Shown here piece after piece: positions 44,576 to 54,114 of a DNA stretch of 64,000 nt. The stretch is from an uncultured Bacilli bacterium. Lineage in GTDB: Bacteria > Bacillota_I > Bacilli_A > RF39 > UBA660. The stretch spans positions 124,001 to 188,000 of the forward strand of contig CAKOLO010000001.1 of the NCBI GenBank assembly GCA_934096235.1, given 5' to 3'. A program made the position numbers and the translations under genes. Under the pieces are notes generated by a model that ran no database searches, was not told the origin of the DNA, and was given only the letters and a program-made list of their open reading frames with translations. Numbering within the stretch: the first letter of the stretch is position 1; the number at the start of each line of letters is the position of its first letter.

Positions 44576-44983
44576 CTATTTTTTTAACCACATATACATT
44601 CCATCTTCTGCTATTTCATGCTTAACTTTAAAACCAAATTTTGAATAAAATGTTTGCTTATGAGGAGCAGCTAATAATTGTATCATCACTTCTTCATTTT
44701 CTTCAGTACTATTTTTAATATAATTTAATAGTGATTCTATAAGCAATTTACCATATCCATTATTTTGATAATTTGGATGCACTACTACATCCATTAAAAG
44801 CCCAGCATATCCACCATCAGTAACAAATCTTGCCATTCCTATAGTTTTTCCATTAATAATACATTTAACATTAATACCACGTTCTAATGATATTTCAAGA
44901 AGTCTTAAAGAAGGAATCTTCCAACCAACAGAATTTAACAAATATATGTATTCATCAATATTAAGTTTATTATACTCAATCAT
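44576..44983 (-). CDS. GNAT-family acetyltransferase
   Basis: 135 residues. Core motif VVHPNYQNNGYGKLLIESLL binds acetyl-CoA, followed by QTFYSKFGFKV. Substrate unknown. Overlaps the next upstream gene's stop by 8 bases. Confidence 0.85.
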   Translation of the reverse strand: MIEYNKLNIDEYIYLLNSVGWKIPSLRLLEISLERGINVKCIINGKTIGMARFVTDGGYAGLLMDVVVHPNYQNNGYGKLLIESLLNYIKNSTEENEEVMIQLLAAPHKQTFYSKFGFKVKHEIAEDGMYMWLKK

Positions 44984-45479
44984 TATTTACCTCATAATTA
45001 TCAATAAAACTATTTAGTTCTTCTCTACCTTTAAATATCAAAACATTTACTTTATCTTTATATTTATTTATTAATTCATATATCATAGGTAAAGATGTTT
45101 TAGAAAAATCAATAATATATTGTTTAAATAAAGGATCAAGACTATCTTCAAACCAAGCCATATCATCGCGTTTCTTACCAACTCTATCTTCAGCCCCACT
45201 TACACACACTTCTGTAGGAAAATCTAAAAGTATACAAGTATCGCATTCTTTAAGTCTCATCTCAATAGTTCTTTGATAATTACCATCTATAATCCATTCT
45301 TTTTCTTTAAATATATTTCTTAATATATCGTCAAACTCTTCACGAGATATATGAGTACCATCTTCTCTATGATAAATATTATCTAGATGATAAAGTGGAT
45401 ACTTAGTTAAATCTCTAAGTCTTTTTGAAAAATAACTTTTTCCAGATCCTGGACAACCTATAATAATAATTTTCTTCAT
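44976..45479 (-). CDS. P-loop small kinase (FlaR / topology-modulation-like)
   Basis: 167 residues. Walker A IIGCPGSGKSYFSKRL, LYHLDNIY, EWIIDGNYQRTIEMRL, CILLDFP: the adenylate-kinase-like group often annotated DNA topology modulation protein. Likely phosphorylates a small molecule; target unknown. Overlaps the M15 peptidase stop by 4 bases. Confidence 0.8.
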   Translation of the reverse strand: MKKIIIIGCPGSGKSYFSKRLRDLTKYPLYHLDNIYHREDGTHISREEFDDILRNIFKEKEWIIDGNYQRTIEMRLKECDTCILLDFPTEVCVSGAEDRVGKKRDDMAWFEDSLDPLFKQYIIDFSKTSLPMIYELINKYKDKVNVLIFKGREELNSFIDNYEVNND

Positions 45480-46072
45480 AAATCTTCCTTTTCTAAATAT
45501 TCTTCTAAAGTAATATTTTTTTCATAAATAGTTTCAGCATCATTTCCAACATATCTAATATGCCATGGCTCATAATTATATCCAGTAATATTTTCTTTAC
45601 CTTTAGGATATCTTAATATAAAACCAAATTTATGTAAATATTTATGTATTTTTATTAGTTCACTCTCTTGATCCATAAGTTCATAATTACCATTTGGCCA
45701 TTTACCATCTATACATAAATTAATATCTATCGCAAGACCTGTATGATGCTCACTACATCTTACCGGAGAAACTACACTTTTAGCATACTCTTCACCATAT
45801 CTAATACAAAAATCTTCATATATTTCTTTTTGTTCTTCAACACTTCTATAAGCAGAACTAATCCCAATAATAAAGCCTTTATCAAAAAGAAAATCTTTTA
45901 ATTTATTATATTGTTCTAATGTTTTCTTTTCTAAAAATACAACTTCTCCATCAATATCTAAAGTACTTACAAGATCAACATCAAAAATAAAGTTATAATC
46001 TATTTTATTATTTCTATTGACAATCACTAAATATAAATTATTTTTTCTTAACTGAGGCCCCAATTGCTTCAC
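45476..46072 (-). CDS. M15B (VanY/LdcB-type) carboxypeptidase domain without signal peptide
   Basis: 198 residues. Zn site motifs SEHHTGLAIDINL and YEPWHIRYVG are complete, with SSAYRSVEEQKEIY upstream. Such enzymes trim D-Ala from peptidoglycan outside the cell, yet no signal peptide is seen here. The start is uncertain: the GTG at 46072 lies inside the 3' end of the broken gene at 46038-46268 and lacks a ribosome site. The export part may have been lost. Confidence 0.75.
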   Translation of the reverse strand: MKQLGPQLRKNNLYLVIVNRNNKIDYNFIFDVDLVSTLDIDGEVVFLEKKTLEQYNKLKDFLFDKGFIIGISSAYRSVEEQKEIYEDFCIRYGEEYAKSVVSPVRCSEHHTGLAIDINLCIDGKWPNGNYELMDQESELIKIHKYLHKFGFILRYPKGKENITGYNYEPWHIRYVGNDAETIYEKNITLEEYLEKEDL

Positions 46073-46268
46073 CTACCAATATTCCAATACTAAGACAAAG
46101 ACCCATATCACTTTTTAACATATTTGAAAACATTAATCCAAAACACATACCTAAAGTCATACCTTAAGTTAAGTAATTTTTCTTATTCTTTTTAGCATTC
46201 ATAATAATCACTATAACACCAATACTTGATATAACAAAAGGAAAAGCAGCCATAATAAAATCCTTCAT
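46038..46268 (-). pseudogene. Glycine-zipper membrane mini-protein, interrupted by TAA
   Basis: One frame of 77 codons: MKDFIMAAFPFVISSIGVIV then IIMNAKKNKKNYLT, a TAA, and GMTLGMCFGLMFSNML onwards to GEAIGASVKKK. The two halves together make the usual helix, basic turn, then Gly-zipper helix pair of a Firmicutes small-membrane family, where Glu normally stands at the break (NYLxEGM); a GAA to TAA change is likely. Overlaps the M15 gene. Confidence 0.6.
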
Positions 46269-46322
46269 AAATCCCCCATAATTATTATACAATAACTACA
46301 TTATTTTTTCCAATTAAACATT

Positions 46323-46508
46323 CTATATTTCCATTATCAATTTTATAGAATCATTATATATTTTATTTAAATCTATTAAATCTATATTCAAACTATAAAT
46401 ATCTTTATCAAAATATCTAAGTAATAAAGAAACTAAATATATTTATAACTAACTCTTCATACTTAATATATTTTCTTCTTCATTTCCATATAAAATTATA
46501 TTATTCAT
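46323..46508 (-). pseudogene. Short decayed gene with two in-frame stops
   Basis: ATG 46508 opens a 62-codon frame, MNNIILYGNEEENILSMKS, TAG, L, TAA, then IYLVSLLLRYFDKDIYSLNI and onwards to KLIMEI. Both halves are hydrophilic and host-like. It may be chance in AT-rich DNA. The rest of 46270-46600 shows nothing else. Confidence 0.35.
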
Positions 46509-46598
46509 TTTCTTCACCCAATACTTAATATCATAATTTTAAGTACTTTACTAATCTTGAAAAAAAACCATTTTATGGTAATATATAACTACAAATTA

Positions 46599-46627
46599 AA
46601 AGAGGAAACTTCAAAAATTTCCTCTAT
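46599..46627 (-). terminator. Terminator after the deaminase gene
   Basis: AGAGGAAA and TTTCCTCT arms overlapping the stop codon. Confidence 0.75.
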
Positions 46628-47019
46628 TTTTTATTTAACCAATAATATGGTTGTATTTCTTTTAGTGTTTTAAAAATTAATTTATTTTCTCTATTAGTAA
46701 TTGCACATTTAACATCGCTACCCCAGTAATATAGTCTTTCTTGACATATACCACAAGGAGTCAATATTTGATAAGGTTCTCCTTGATCTCTACACACGCA
46801 TATAGAATGAGTTACTTTTTTATTAAGTTTATGTGCTTCACAAATTGCTCCTGTTTCAGCACACAAATCAGCACTACTGTTATTAACTACTGGCCAAACA
46901 CTAATTAAATATTCACCAGTTTCTATTCTCAAAACAGCAACTCCTCCTTCATTATTTTCTCCATATCTTTCATTTAAAAAATCAACAGCAGTTTTTAACA
47001 TTTCTTCTTCTATTGTCAT
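46624..47019 (-). CDS. Cytidine/blasticidin-type deaminase
   Basis: 131 residues. Zn site CAETGAICEA with catalytic Glu, and PCGICQE with the Cys pair. Normal cytidine deaminases of Firmicutes use C-A-E or H-A-E; the Q-G-E-P-Y and short length recall both Cdd and blasticidin-S deaminase. Probably salvages pyrimidine nucleosides. Starts 2 bases after csaA's stop. Confidence 0.82.
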   Translation of the reverse strand: MTIEEEMLKTAVDFLNERYGENNEGGVAVLRIETGEYLISVWPVVNNSSADLCAETGAICEAHKLNKKVTHSICVCRDQGEPYQILTPCGICQERLYYWGSDVKCAITNRENKLIFKTLKEIQPYYWLNKK

Positions 47020-47021
47020 AA

Positions 47022-47351
47022 TTATCCTAATTTATCTCCATTCTTAACTTCAATATCTGGTCTTATTAAAACAACACCTTGTTCACTATAAGTACCAAGA
47101 ACTAATACTTCACTCATAAAATCAGCTATTTGTCTAGGTGGAAAATTAACAACAGCAAGTATTTGCTTATTAATTAAATTTTCAGGTTTATATACATCAG
47201 TTATTTGAGCACTACTTTTCTTAATACCAATTTCACTACCAAAATCAATTCTCAATTGATAAGCAGGTTTTCTAGCCTTTAAAAAAGGTTTAGCTTCTAT
47301 AATAGTTCCTACTCTTATATCAGCTTTCATAAATTCATCAAATGTAATCAT
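47022..47351 (-). CDS. csaA: CsaA-like tRNA-binding (OB-fold) protein
   Basis: 109 residues, a stand-alone tRNA-binding domain (DIRVGTIIEAKPF, KKSSAQITDVY, VVNFPPRQIADFMSEVLVLG). In Bacillus CsaA has chaperone and tRNA-binding activity. Intact. Confidence 0.9.
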   Translation of the reverse strand: MITFDEFMKADIRVGTIIEAKPFLKARKPAYQLRIDFGSEIGIKKSSAQITDVYKPENLINKQILAVVNFPPRQIADFMSEVLVLGTYSEQGVVLIRPDIEVKNGDKLG

Positions 47352-47413
47352 ATTTCACCATCCTTTAATTCTATATATTCATAATACTCTTGCGATTCCG
47401 TATATTAAACAAT

Positions 47414-47932
47414 TTAATTAGAAATTCTATTATTATGCTTAGAAAGTTTCATTTCACTAGAAGATATAGAACTTCTTACAACACTTAAATCTTCAGGAAA
47501 TCCCTGCATATAAATATAATAATTATAATCAAAAGTAAACATATCATCTTCAACTTCTCTTTCTATTTCTTCATCTCTAAGTTCAATCATAACATTTCTG
47601 CCAAAGATCATTTTAATAATATATGTACTTACATATCTTCCCTTAGAATCAACATATAAAGTATCAGACATCCATCCTCCATGTAAGCCTAAATTTATAT
47701 ATGTAGTCGTATCATCAAAAACATTATTTCTATAATAACCATAATTTATATTTTCATCATCTAAAACACTTCTAGCAAAGTCATAAGTATCAGCAATAAC
47801 CTTAGATAAGAATTCATCACCATATTTTTGAATAAGTGCTTCTTTTCTTTTCAAAGTAAGTTCTTCACTACTATCAATAGACCAACTATAAGTATTAACT
47901 AAATAATTTTTATATTCATTTAATGATATCAT
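47414..47932 (-). CDS. Uncharacterised 172-residue protein
   Basis: Not recognised. Soluble, acidic, aromatic-rich: YLVNTYSWSIDSSEELTLKR, DYYxxN-like YGYYRNNVFDD, GLHGGWMSDTLYVDSKGRYV. AGGAGG ribosome site right before the ATG. No link to neighbours visible. Confidence 0.7.
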   Translation of the reverse strand: MISLNEYKNYLVNTYSWSIDSSEELTLKRKEALIQKYGDEFLSKVIADTYDFARSVLDDENINYGYYRNNVFDDTTTYINLGLHGGWMSDTLYVDSKGRYVSTYIIKMIFGRNVMIELRDEEIEREVEDDMFTFDYNYYIYMQGFPEDLSVVRSSISSSEMKLSKHNNRISN

Positions 47933-48019
47933 TTAAAGCCTCCTGAAATATATCCATATATGTAATTATAATATCAAACATTTATTATGCATTCAATAAA
48001 AATTATTTTATAAGCAATA

Positions 48020-48097
48020 TTAATTATCTATACAGCAAGCCTTAGTAACCTCATTTACTAGCTTATCAATTTCAATCTTATTTTCTATTTCATACAT
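48020..48097 (-). CDS. 25-residue peptide with a Cys-Cys end
   Basis: MYEIENKIEIDKLVNEVTKA then CCIDN. A very strong AAGGAGG lies 7 bases upstream, and a promoter-like, structured, terminated leader precedes it. It could be a signalling or modified peptide precursor, a leader peptide, or chance. No modifying enzyme or exporter sits beside it. The 240 bases to 48337 hold only this leader. Confidence 0.45.
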   Translation of the reverse strand: MYEIENKIEIDKLVNEVTKACCIDN

Positions 48098-48121
48098 ATT
48101 AAACCTCCTTCCTTTTGAATA

Positions 48122-48285
48122 AAAAAAGGATATCCCCTTCATCCTATTAAAAGGGATATCCCGCAGCATGCAATAATTCTTCCTTCTTTAAAGAATTAGA
48201 ACTTTAGCATCTAAATTGTCATATTGGCTCGTGGCAAGTTAATCAATACAATTAATATATATCATATTATTTTTCTAAATTCAAG
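48122..48285 (-). ncRNA. Short structured transcript or attenuator before the 25-aa peptide
   Basis: On -: TTGAAT, 17 bases, TATATT (about 48258-48286), then a transcript with hairpins TTTAG/CTAAA and AATTCTT/AAGAATT, ending in a strong terminator GGATATCCC / GGGGATATCC plus seven T (48122-48162). No known riboswitch consensus recognised. Either a small RNA or an attenuator for the peptide gene. Confidence 0.5.
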
Positions 48286-48337
48286 CAAACAAAATTATTT
48301 TTTATTAAATATATTCTCTAATATATATATACATTCT

Positions 48338-49522
48338 TTATTTTCTATCTAAAGCAGTAATTACCTCACAATGTTTAGTTTTATTAAACATATTTATGCA
48401 TTCAAGTTTTTTCATTTTATATTCACTTAACAAATCTAAATCTCTTTTTAAAGTTTTCGGATTACAAGAAACATAAACAATAGTTTTAGCATTACTTTTA
48501 TTTAAAAAATCTATTACTTTTTTAGAAAGTCCACTTCTAGGAGGATCTACTACTATAACATCATAATTATTATTTTTAGCAATACTTGCATCTCCACATA
48601 TAAAATTAATATCATTTAAATTATTAAGATTCTTATTTATATTAGCATTCAATATTGCTTCCTTATTTACTTCAATCCCAGTAACTTCTCTAAAATTATC
48701 TTTTAAGTATATTCCTATCGTACCAGTACCACAGTATAAATCAAGTAATTTATCTCCACTTCCAGCATACTCTTTAACTTTATCATACATAATTTTCATA
48801 TTTTCTGTATTTACTTGAAAGAATGCATTAGGATAAATACTATACTTAACATTACTAAGTTCCTCTATAATATAAGCATTACCATATATTAATTTATCAT
48901 TTAGATATATCGAATCAATATTAATTTTATTAATTAACTCTTCAATACTAAAATTTTCTTTTTCTCCCTTAAATATAACCATAATATTTTTTTTAGAAGT
49001 TCTAACCACTACTTCAGTTATATCACTTAAATTCATATTTTTAAGAGTATTATATATTTTATTAATTCTATCATCTAAAAGCAAACAATTATCAAACTCA
49101 ACTAGATCATTAGTATTTTCACTATAGTATCCAATCTTTCCATCTTTAACATGAAATGTAGCTTTATTTCTATAATTATATTCATTATTAGTAAGTATTT
49201 CTTTAATATTAGTATTAAATAATTTATTTATAAAACTAATTTTCTTTTTCTTTTCTTCAAGAAAACTTAAATGTAAAAAAGAACATCCACCACATTCATT
49301 AAAACTCTTACATTTAACACACTCTCTTCTATCACTCTTAATAATTATTTCTTCTATCTTACCAGTTGCAAATCTCTTATTTAATTTAATAATTTTTACT
49401 TTAATTTTTTCATCTTTTAAAGCATAAGGAACAAATACAACAAAATTATCTATTCTAGTAATACCATTACCAACATCATCTTCATCATTTATAGTAACTT
49501 CATATATATCATTTATTTTCAT
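48338..49522 (-). CDS. 23S rRNA (uracil-5)-methyltransferase, RlmD/RlmCD type
   Basis: 394 residues. N-terminal TRAM domain, four-Cys Fe-S site (CVKCKSFNECGGCSF), SAM motifs (LLDLYCGTGTIGIYL, VVDPPRSGL) and catalytic Cys in YVSCNPKTLKRDL. Methylates U in 23S rRNA (RlmCD in Bacillus covers two sites) or tRNA. ATG 49522 follows GGAGGA. Possible two-site specificity is inferred. Confidence 0.9.
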   Translation of the reverse strand: MKINDIYEVTINDEDDVGNGITRIDNFVVFVPYALKDEKIKVKIIKLNKRFATGKIEEIIIKSDRRECVKCKSFNECGGCSFLHLSFLEEKKKKISFINKLFNTNIKEILTNNEYNYRNKATFHVKDGKIGYYSENTNDLVEFDNCLLLDDRINKIYNTLKNMNLSDITEVVVRTSKKNIMVIFKGEKENFSIEELINKINIDSIYLNDKLIYGNAYIIEELSNVKYSIYPNAFFQVNTENMKIMYDKVKEYAGSGDKLLDLYCGTGTIGIYLKDNFREVTGIEVNKEAILNANINKNLNNLNDINFICGDASIAKNNNYDVIVVDPPRSGLSKKVIDFLNKSNAKTIVYVSCNPKTLKRDLDLLSEYKMKKLECINMFNKTKHCEVITALDRK

Positions 49523-49576
49523 AGATTCCTCCATATAAAAAGCAACTTAATTATATCATAAGTTACTTAATATTTA

Positions 49577-50743
49577 CTACTCTTCATCTTTTTTTATTTC
49601 ATCAAATATAGATGTACCAATACCAAGCTCATTCTTAATACCAAAGTTATCAAGTATAGTAGCACCTATATCAGCAAATGTATTTCTATCTTCTAAACGT
49701 TTGCCATATTTAAACTTCGGACTATATATCATAACAGGTATATATTCACGAGTATGATCAGTACCTTTCCATGTAGGATCATTTCCATGATCTGCAGTTA
49801 ATATAAATAAATCATCTTCTTTAAGATTTTTTAAGAATGTTGGTAAATAATAATTAAATTCTTCAAGTGCTTTTAAATATCCAACTCTATCTCTTCTATG
49901 TCCATATAACATATCAAAGTCATTAAGATTTGCAAATAGCAATCCTTTAAAATCTCCCTTAGCAAAATCAATTAATTTCATTATTCCATCTAAATTATCT
50001 CTTGTTCTAACTTTAACAGCAATACTCTTATTATTAAATATATCTGATATTTTACCAACCGCAATAGTTGCTACATTATTTTTATCAAGTAAATCTAGTA
50101 CATTAACTGGCGGATCTAAAGCATAATCATGTCTCCTAGGAGTTCTTGTGAAACTTCCAGGCTTACCAACAAATGGACGAGCTATAACTCTAGCAATCTT
50201 GTATTCATCACCTTTAGTTAACTCTCTTACTGTTTCACATATTTTATATAATTCTTCTACTGGAATAATATCTTCATGAGCAGCTATTTGTAAAACTGAA
50301 TCCGCTGAAGTATAAACTATAATAGCTCCAGTCTTCATATGCATTTCACCTAAATCTTCAATGATTTGAGTTCCACTTGCTACACAATTACCTATAACTT
50401 CTCTACCAACTGCATGTTGAATTTTAGATATTAATTCAAGAGGAAATCCATCAGGATATGTTTTATATGGAACTTTAGCAACAGCACCCATCATTTCATA
50501 ATGACCATTTAATGTATCTTTTGCTACATTAACAGGTTTTGCTCTCATATATAAAGCCTTAACATCTTTTTCATCTTTACCTACTAAATTAGTAAGTCCT
50601 AATTTTTCTAACACATCTAAATTATATGCATCTCCTATAGTATGTAAAACTGTATTAGCACCTTTATCACCATATTTATCAGAGTCTTCAGTACATCCAA
50701 CTCCAACACTATCCATAACAACTAAAAATACTCTTTTAAACAT
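49577..50743 (-). CDS. deoB: Phosphopentomutase
   Basis: 388 residues. Alkaline-phosphatase-superfamily metalloenzyme joining ribose/deoxyribose 1- and 5-phosphates in nucleoside salvage. Metal motifs VVMDSVGVGCTED near the start and TADHGNDPTWKGTDHTRE near the end; the family-specific cap is in between. Start at 50743 (MFKRVFL) with AAGGAAGGTGA; 8-base overlap with the xerD stop. Confidence 0.94.
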   Translation of the reverse strand: MFKRVFLVVMDSVGVGCTEDSDKYGDKGANTVLHTIGDAYNLDVLEKLGLTNLVGKDEKDVKALYMRAKPVNVAKDTLNGHYEMMGAVAKVPYKTYPDGFPLELISKIQHAVGREVIGNCVASGTQIIEDLGEMHMKTGAIIVYTSADSVLQIAAHEDIIPVEELYKICETVRELTKGDEYKIARVIARPFVGKPGSFTRTPRRHDYALDPPVNVLDLLDKNNVATIAVGKISDIFNNKSIAVKVRTRDNLDGIMKLIDFAKGDFKGLLFANLNDFDMLYGHRRDRVGYLKALEEFNYYLPTFLKNLKEDDLFILTADHGNDPTWKGTDHTREYIPVMIYSPKFKYGKRLEDRNTFADIGATILDNFGIKNELGIGTSIFDEIKKDEE

Positions 50744-51647
50744 TACTTTCACCTTCCTTTGTACTTCTATTAAAATATTCATTATAATTTTCTTTTATAA
50801 AATTATTCGCAAGATGCGTATATATCTCAGTAGTAACAACATTCTCGTGACCAAGTAATTCTTGAACACTACGTATATCAGCTCCACACTCAATCATATG
50901 AGTAGCAAAACTATGTCTAAGTACATGTGGTGTTATCTCTTTATCAATTTTCTTACTACTAGCAATCTCACCTATTATTTTATATAAACCTTGACGAGTC
51001 ATTCTCTTACCATGATTATTAAGAAATAATGCATCAGTTGGTTTTTGATTCTTAACAAACATCATAGGTCTATACTTATTAATATATAAATCTAAGTAAT
51101 TAACTGCTATCTTACTTAAAGGAACAATTCTCTCTTTACTTCCCTTTCCATAAACACTAACAACCATATTACTAGTATCTATATTTATTAAATCTAAATT
51201 AACTAATTCAGTAGCTCTAAGTCCAGTAGAATATAAAAGTTCAAGTATTGTTTTATTTCTATAATCAAAAGGTGTTACTAACTTTATATCTAAAAGTTTA
51301 TCTACTTCTTCAATGCTTAAATATTTAGGAAGAGTTTTCTTTCTTTTAAGACTTTCAACATCTTCACTAACATTAATAAATCCTTTATATATAGCTAAAT
51401 ACTTAAAGAAACTTTTAATACTAGCAATAACTCTATTAATAGAACTTTCATTATATTTAGGAAGCACATGTAATATATAATTATCAATATCCTTTTTAGA
51501 TATATCAACTATTTCTTTATCAGTATATTCTAAAAATCCACGTATATCTCTAATATAAGACTCTATAGTATTAGAACTATAGTTTTTATCTATTTTTAAG
51601 TAATCACTAAAATCATCAATATATTCTTTGTTATCAATCTCTATCAT
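50736..51647 (-). CDS. xerD: Tyrosine recombinase XerC/XerD
   Basis: 303 residues. SAM-like core-binding domain (about 10-95), then catalytic domain with Arg in TGLRATELV, HVLRHSFATHM, LGHENVVTTEIYTHL (His and catalytic Tyr). Resolves chromosome dimers at dif. In this window dif-like sites flank the prophage, so this is a prime candidate for the enzyme that integrates it. XerC and XerD cannot be told apart by eye; the xerD-deoB neighbourhood favours XerD. Only one Xer is seen here. Confidence 0.9.
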   Translation of the reverse strand: MIEIDNKEYIDDFSDYLKIDKNYSSNTIESYIRDIRGFLEYTDKEIVDISKKDIDNYILHVLPKYNESSINRVIASIKSFFKYLAIYKGFINVSEDVESLKRKKTLPKYLSIEEVDKLLDIKLVTPFDYRNKTILELLYSTGLRATELVNLDLINIDTSNMVVSVYGKGSKERIVPLSKIAVNYLDLYINKYRPMMFVKNQKPTDALFLNNHGKRMTRQGLYKIIGEIASSKKIDKEITPHVLRHSFATHMIECGADIRSVQELLGHENVVTTEIYTHLANNFIKENYNEYFNRSTKEGESNV

Positions 51648-51673
51648 AATTTTTACCCATAATCATTATACAA

Positions 51674-51703
51674 CAAAAGAACTAATATTTCATAGTTCTT
51701 TTT
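51674..51703 (-). terminator. Terminator hairpin upstream of xerD
   Basis: AAAGAACTA and TAGTTCTTT arms, T/A tails on both sides. Confidence 0.6.
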
Positions 51704-51776
51704 TTATTTTTATGTAAATTTCTTATATTAGCTTATTCTAAATAATAAAAATGATTTAAGTATAGAAATTTAAAAA

Positions 51777-52781
51777 TCACTTCTTCATTGAATCTTTTAC
51801 ATTAAATAATATTCCACCTAGTATCATAGGTATATAATATGAAACTAACCTCCATAATAACACGCCTGGCATAACTAAAGAATCAACTACAATCATTTTA
51901 AAATAATTAATAAATGCATATTCCATTCCAATCGTAGCTCCAGGTATTGGTATAAATGAAGCTGATAAATAAACAAAACAAGCAAGAACAATACTATAAA
52001 ATATATTAACATCTACATTTATATTTAATGCTTTAAATGTAAGAAATGGTAACATACAAAATATAATCATATAAATAATATTTAATAGAACACACTTTAT
52101 AATAAATGTTTTATCTTTTAATAATATCCTAAAACAAATATGATATTCATCACATTTATTAGTCCACATAAGATAAGACTCATCTTTATTCTTAATTATA
52201 TGAATTTTATTTAATACTTTTATAAACCATTTACCTAATTTTTTAGCATAATTTATCTTAACACACATAAATATAGCCATAAACAATGATAAAATTGTTA
52301 TAAATATACCTATAATAGTAAGAATCCATAATAATCTATTTGGAATAAGTCCAGCATTTAAACAAACACCTAAAGATACTACTGACATAATAGTCATAGA
52401 TATTTGAAGAACTATAAAATTCTCTACTATAACAAGTAAAGCCTCAGTAACTCTTACCTTACTTTTACTAAGTTCATACACCTGAAGAGGTTGCCCTCCT
52501 AAAGAAAATGGTGTTATGCCATTAAAGAACTTAGTCATAAGATTTAACTCTAATGTTTTTTTATATGAATAATTACTATTAATCTTATTAATAAGTAAAT
52601 AAAGTAAATATGCCTCAATTACAAAATAAATAACATAAGTTAATAGCATTAATATTAAATACCAAATATTAGCTCCTAATAAAAGTATAATTGATTCATT
52701 AAAATTATCTTTAAGAATGTACCAAAATAACCCCACTGTCAATACTACTAATAAAATACTTTTAAATTTTGTGTTCTTCAT
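51777..52781 (-). CDS. LPG synthase-type membrane protein (UPF0104)
   Basis: 334 residues, about eight helices: FNGITPFSLGGQPLQVYEL and YLSASFIPIPGATIGMEYAF match the flippase half of lysylphosphatidylglycerol synthases (MprF/YbhN family). The synthase domain is absent, so it may only move lipids. GAGGAAAC ribosome site. Confidence 0.85.
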   Translation of the reverse strand: MKNTKFKSILLVVLTVGLFWYILKDNFNESIILLLGANIWYLILMLLTYVIYFVIEAYLLYLLINKINSNYSYKKTLELNLMTKFFNGITPFSLGGQPLQVYELSKSKVRVTEALLVIVENFIVLQISMTIMSVVSLGVCLNAGLIPNRLLWILTIIGIFITILSLFMAIFMCVKINYAKKLGKWFIKVLNKIHIIKNKDESYLMWTNKCDEYHICFRILLKDKTFIIKCVLLNIIYMIIFCMLPFLTFKALNINVDVNIFYSIVLACFVYLSASFIPIPGATIGMEYAFINYFKMIVVDSLVMPGVLLWRLVSYYIPMILGGILFNVKDSMKK

Positions 52782-52917
52782 AGTTTCCTCTTTTATTAAT
52801 ACTTCATCATTATAGCAAATAAATATATCAATAACAATAATATTTGTTTAAAATGACTTTTAAATGACTTTAAATTTAATAATAAACTTGATAAAATATT
52901 TATGAGGTGTACTAACT

Positions 52918-54114
52918 ATGGAATTACTGCAAAATAAATTAAGGCCTAATAACCTAAAAGATGTTCTAGGTCAAAAACATCTTATTGGTAAAGGCAAAGT
53001 ATTAACTAATCTAGTAAAGAATAAAGTTCTTTTTAATATAATTTTTTATGGTAATAGTGGATGTGGTAAAACTACTATTGCTCTTGCTTTAATAAATGAA
53101 CTTGGTATAAGACATAGAATACTTAATGCAACTATTAATTCAAAAAAAGATTTTGAAGTTGTTATTGAAGAAGCAAAAATGTATGGAAGTATGATTCTTA
53201 TCGTAGATGAAATTCATAGAATGAATAAAGATAAACAAGATATATTGCTTTCTTATATTGAAAGTGGAATTATCACTTTAATTGGACTTACTAACTCTAA
53301 CCCATTTCATTCTATTAATCCAGCAATTAGAAGTAGATGTCAACTAATAGAACTTCACTCTTTAAGCAATGAAGATATTGAAATTGGTATTAAAAGAGTT
53401 AAAACAGTTCTACCAGATATAAAAATAGACAATAAAACAATAAAATATATCGCTAAGATATCTAATGGTGATATAAGATTTGCATATAACCTAATTGAAT
53501 TTAATTATTATGGTTATAATAAAGAAGTAACTATCGATAATATAAAAGAAACCGCTAATACTCCATCATTCTTTACAGATAAAGATGAAGATGGTCATTA
53601 TGATATGTTATCTGCATTTCAAAAAAGTATTAGAGGTAGCGATGTAGATGCAGCACTACACTATTTAGGAAGATTAATAGTAAGTGGAGACTATGACTCT
53701 ATTTATAGAAGAATGATTGTTATTGCTTATGAAGATATAGGTCTTGCTAATCCTATGATTGGTCCTAAAGTAGTAGCAGCTGTTGAAGCAAGCGAAAGAA
53801 TTGGATACCCAGAACTAGTAAAACCACTATCATGTGCAGTTATTGATATGGCACTTAGTCCTAAAAGTAATTCTGCTGATATGGCAATTACTGAAGCTAT
53901 TAAAGACATTAATACTATGTCAGTTGGAAGAATACCAGCACATATAAGAACAACTAGTCCAAACTATAAATATCCACATAACTATCCAAACTATTGGGTA
54001 GATCAAGAATATATGCCAGAAGCATTAAAAGGAAGGAAATACTATACACCAAGAAAAAATAAATATGAAACTGAGATGTATAAATTTAACAATAGTATTA
54101 AGGTGAAAAAATGA
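52918..54114 (+). CDS. rarA: RarA/MgsA AAA+ recombination factor
   Basis: 398 residues. Walker A GNSGCGKTTIALAL, Walker B ILIVDEIHRMNKDKQD, sensor RSRCQLIEL, and the C-terminal helper domain with YDMLSAFQKSIRGSDVDAALHYLG. Acts at stalled replication forks. GAGGTG precedes ATG 52918. Overlaps the next gene as ATGA. Confidence 0.94.
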   Translation: MELLQNKLRPNNLKDVLGQKHLIGKGKVLTNLVKNKVLFNIIFYGNSGCGKTTIALALINELGIRHRILNATINSKKDFEVVIEEAKMYGSMILIVDEIHRMNKDKQDILLSYIESGIITLIGLTNSNPFHSINPAIRSRCQLIELHSLSNEDIEIGIKRVKTVLPDIKIDNKTIKYIAKISNGDIRFAYNLIEFNYYGYNKEVTIDNIKETANTPSFFTDKDEDGHYDMLSAFQKSIRGSDVDAALHYLGRLIVSGDYDSIYRRMIVIAYEDIGLANPMIGPKVVAAVEASERIGYPELVKPLSCAVIDMALSPKSNSADMAITEAIKDINTMSVGRIPAHIRTTSPNYKYPHNYPNYWVDQEYMPEALKGRKYYTPRKNKYETEMYKFNNSIKVKK

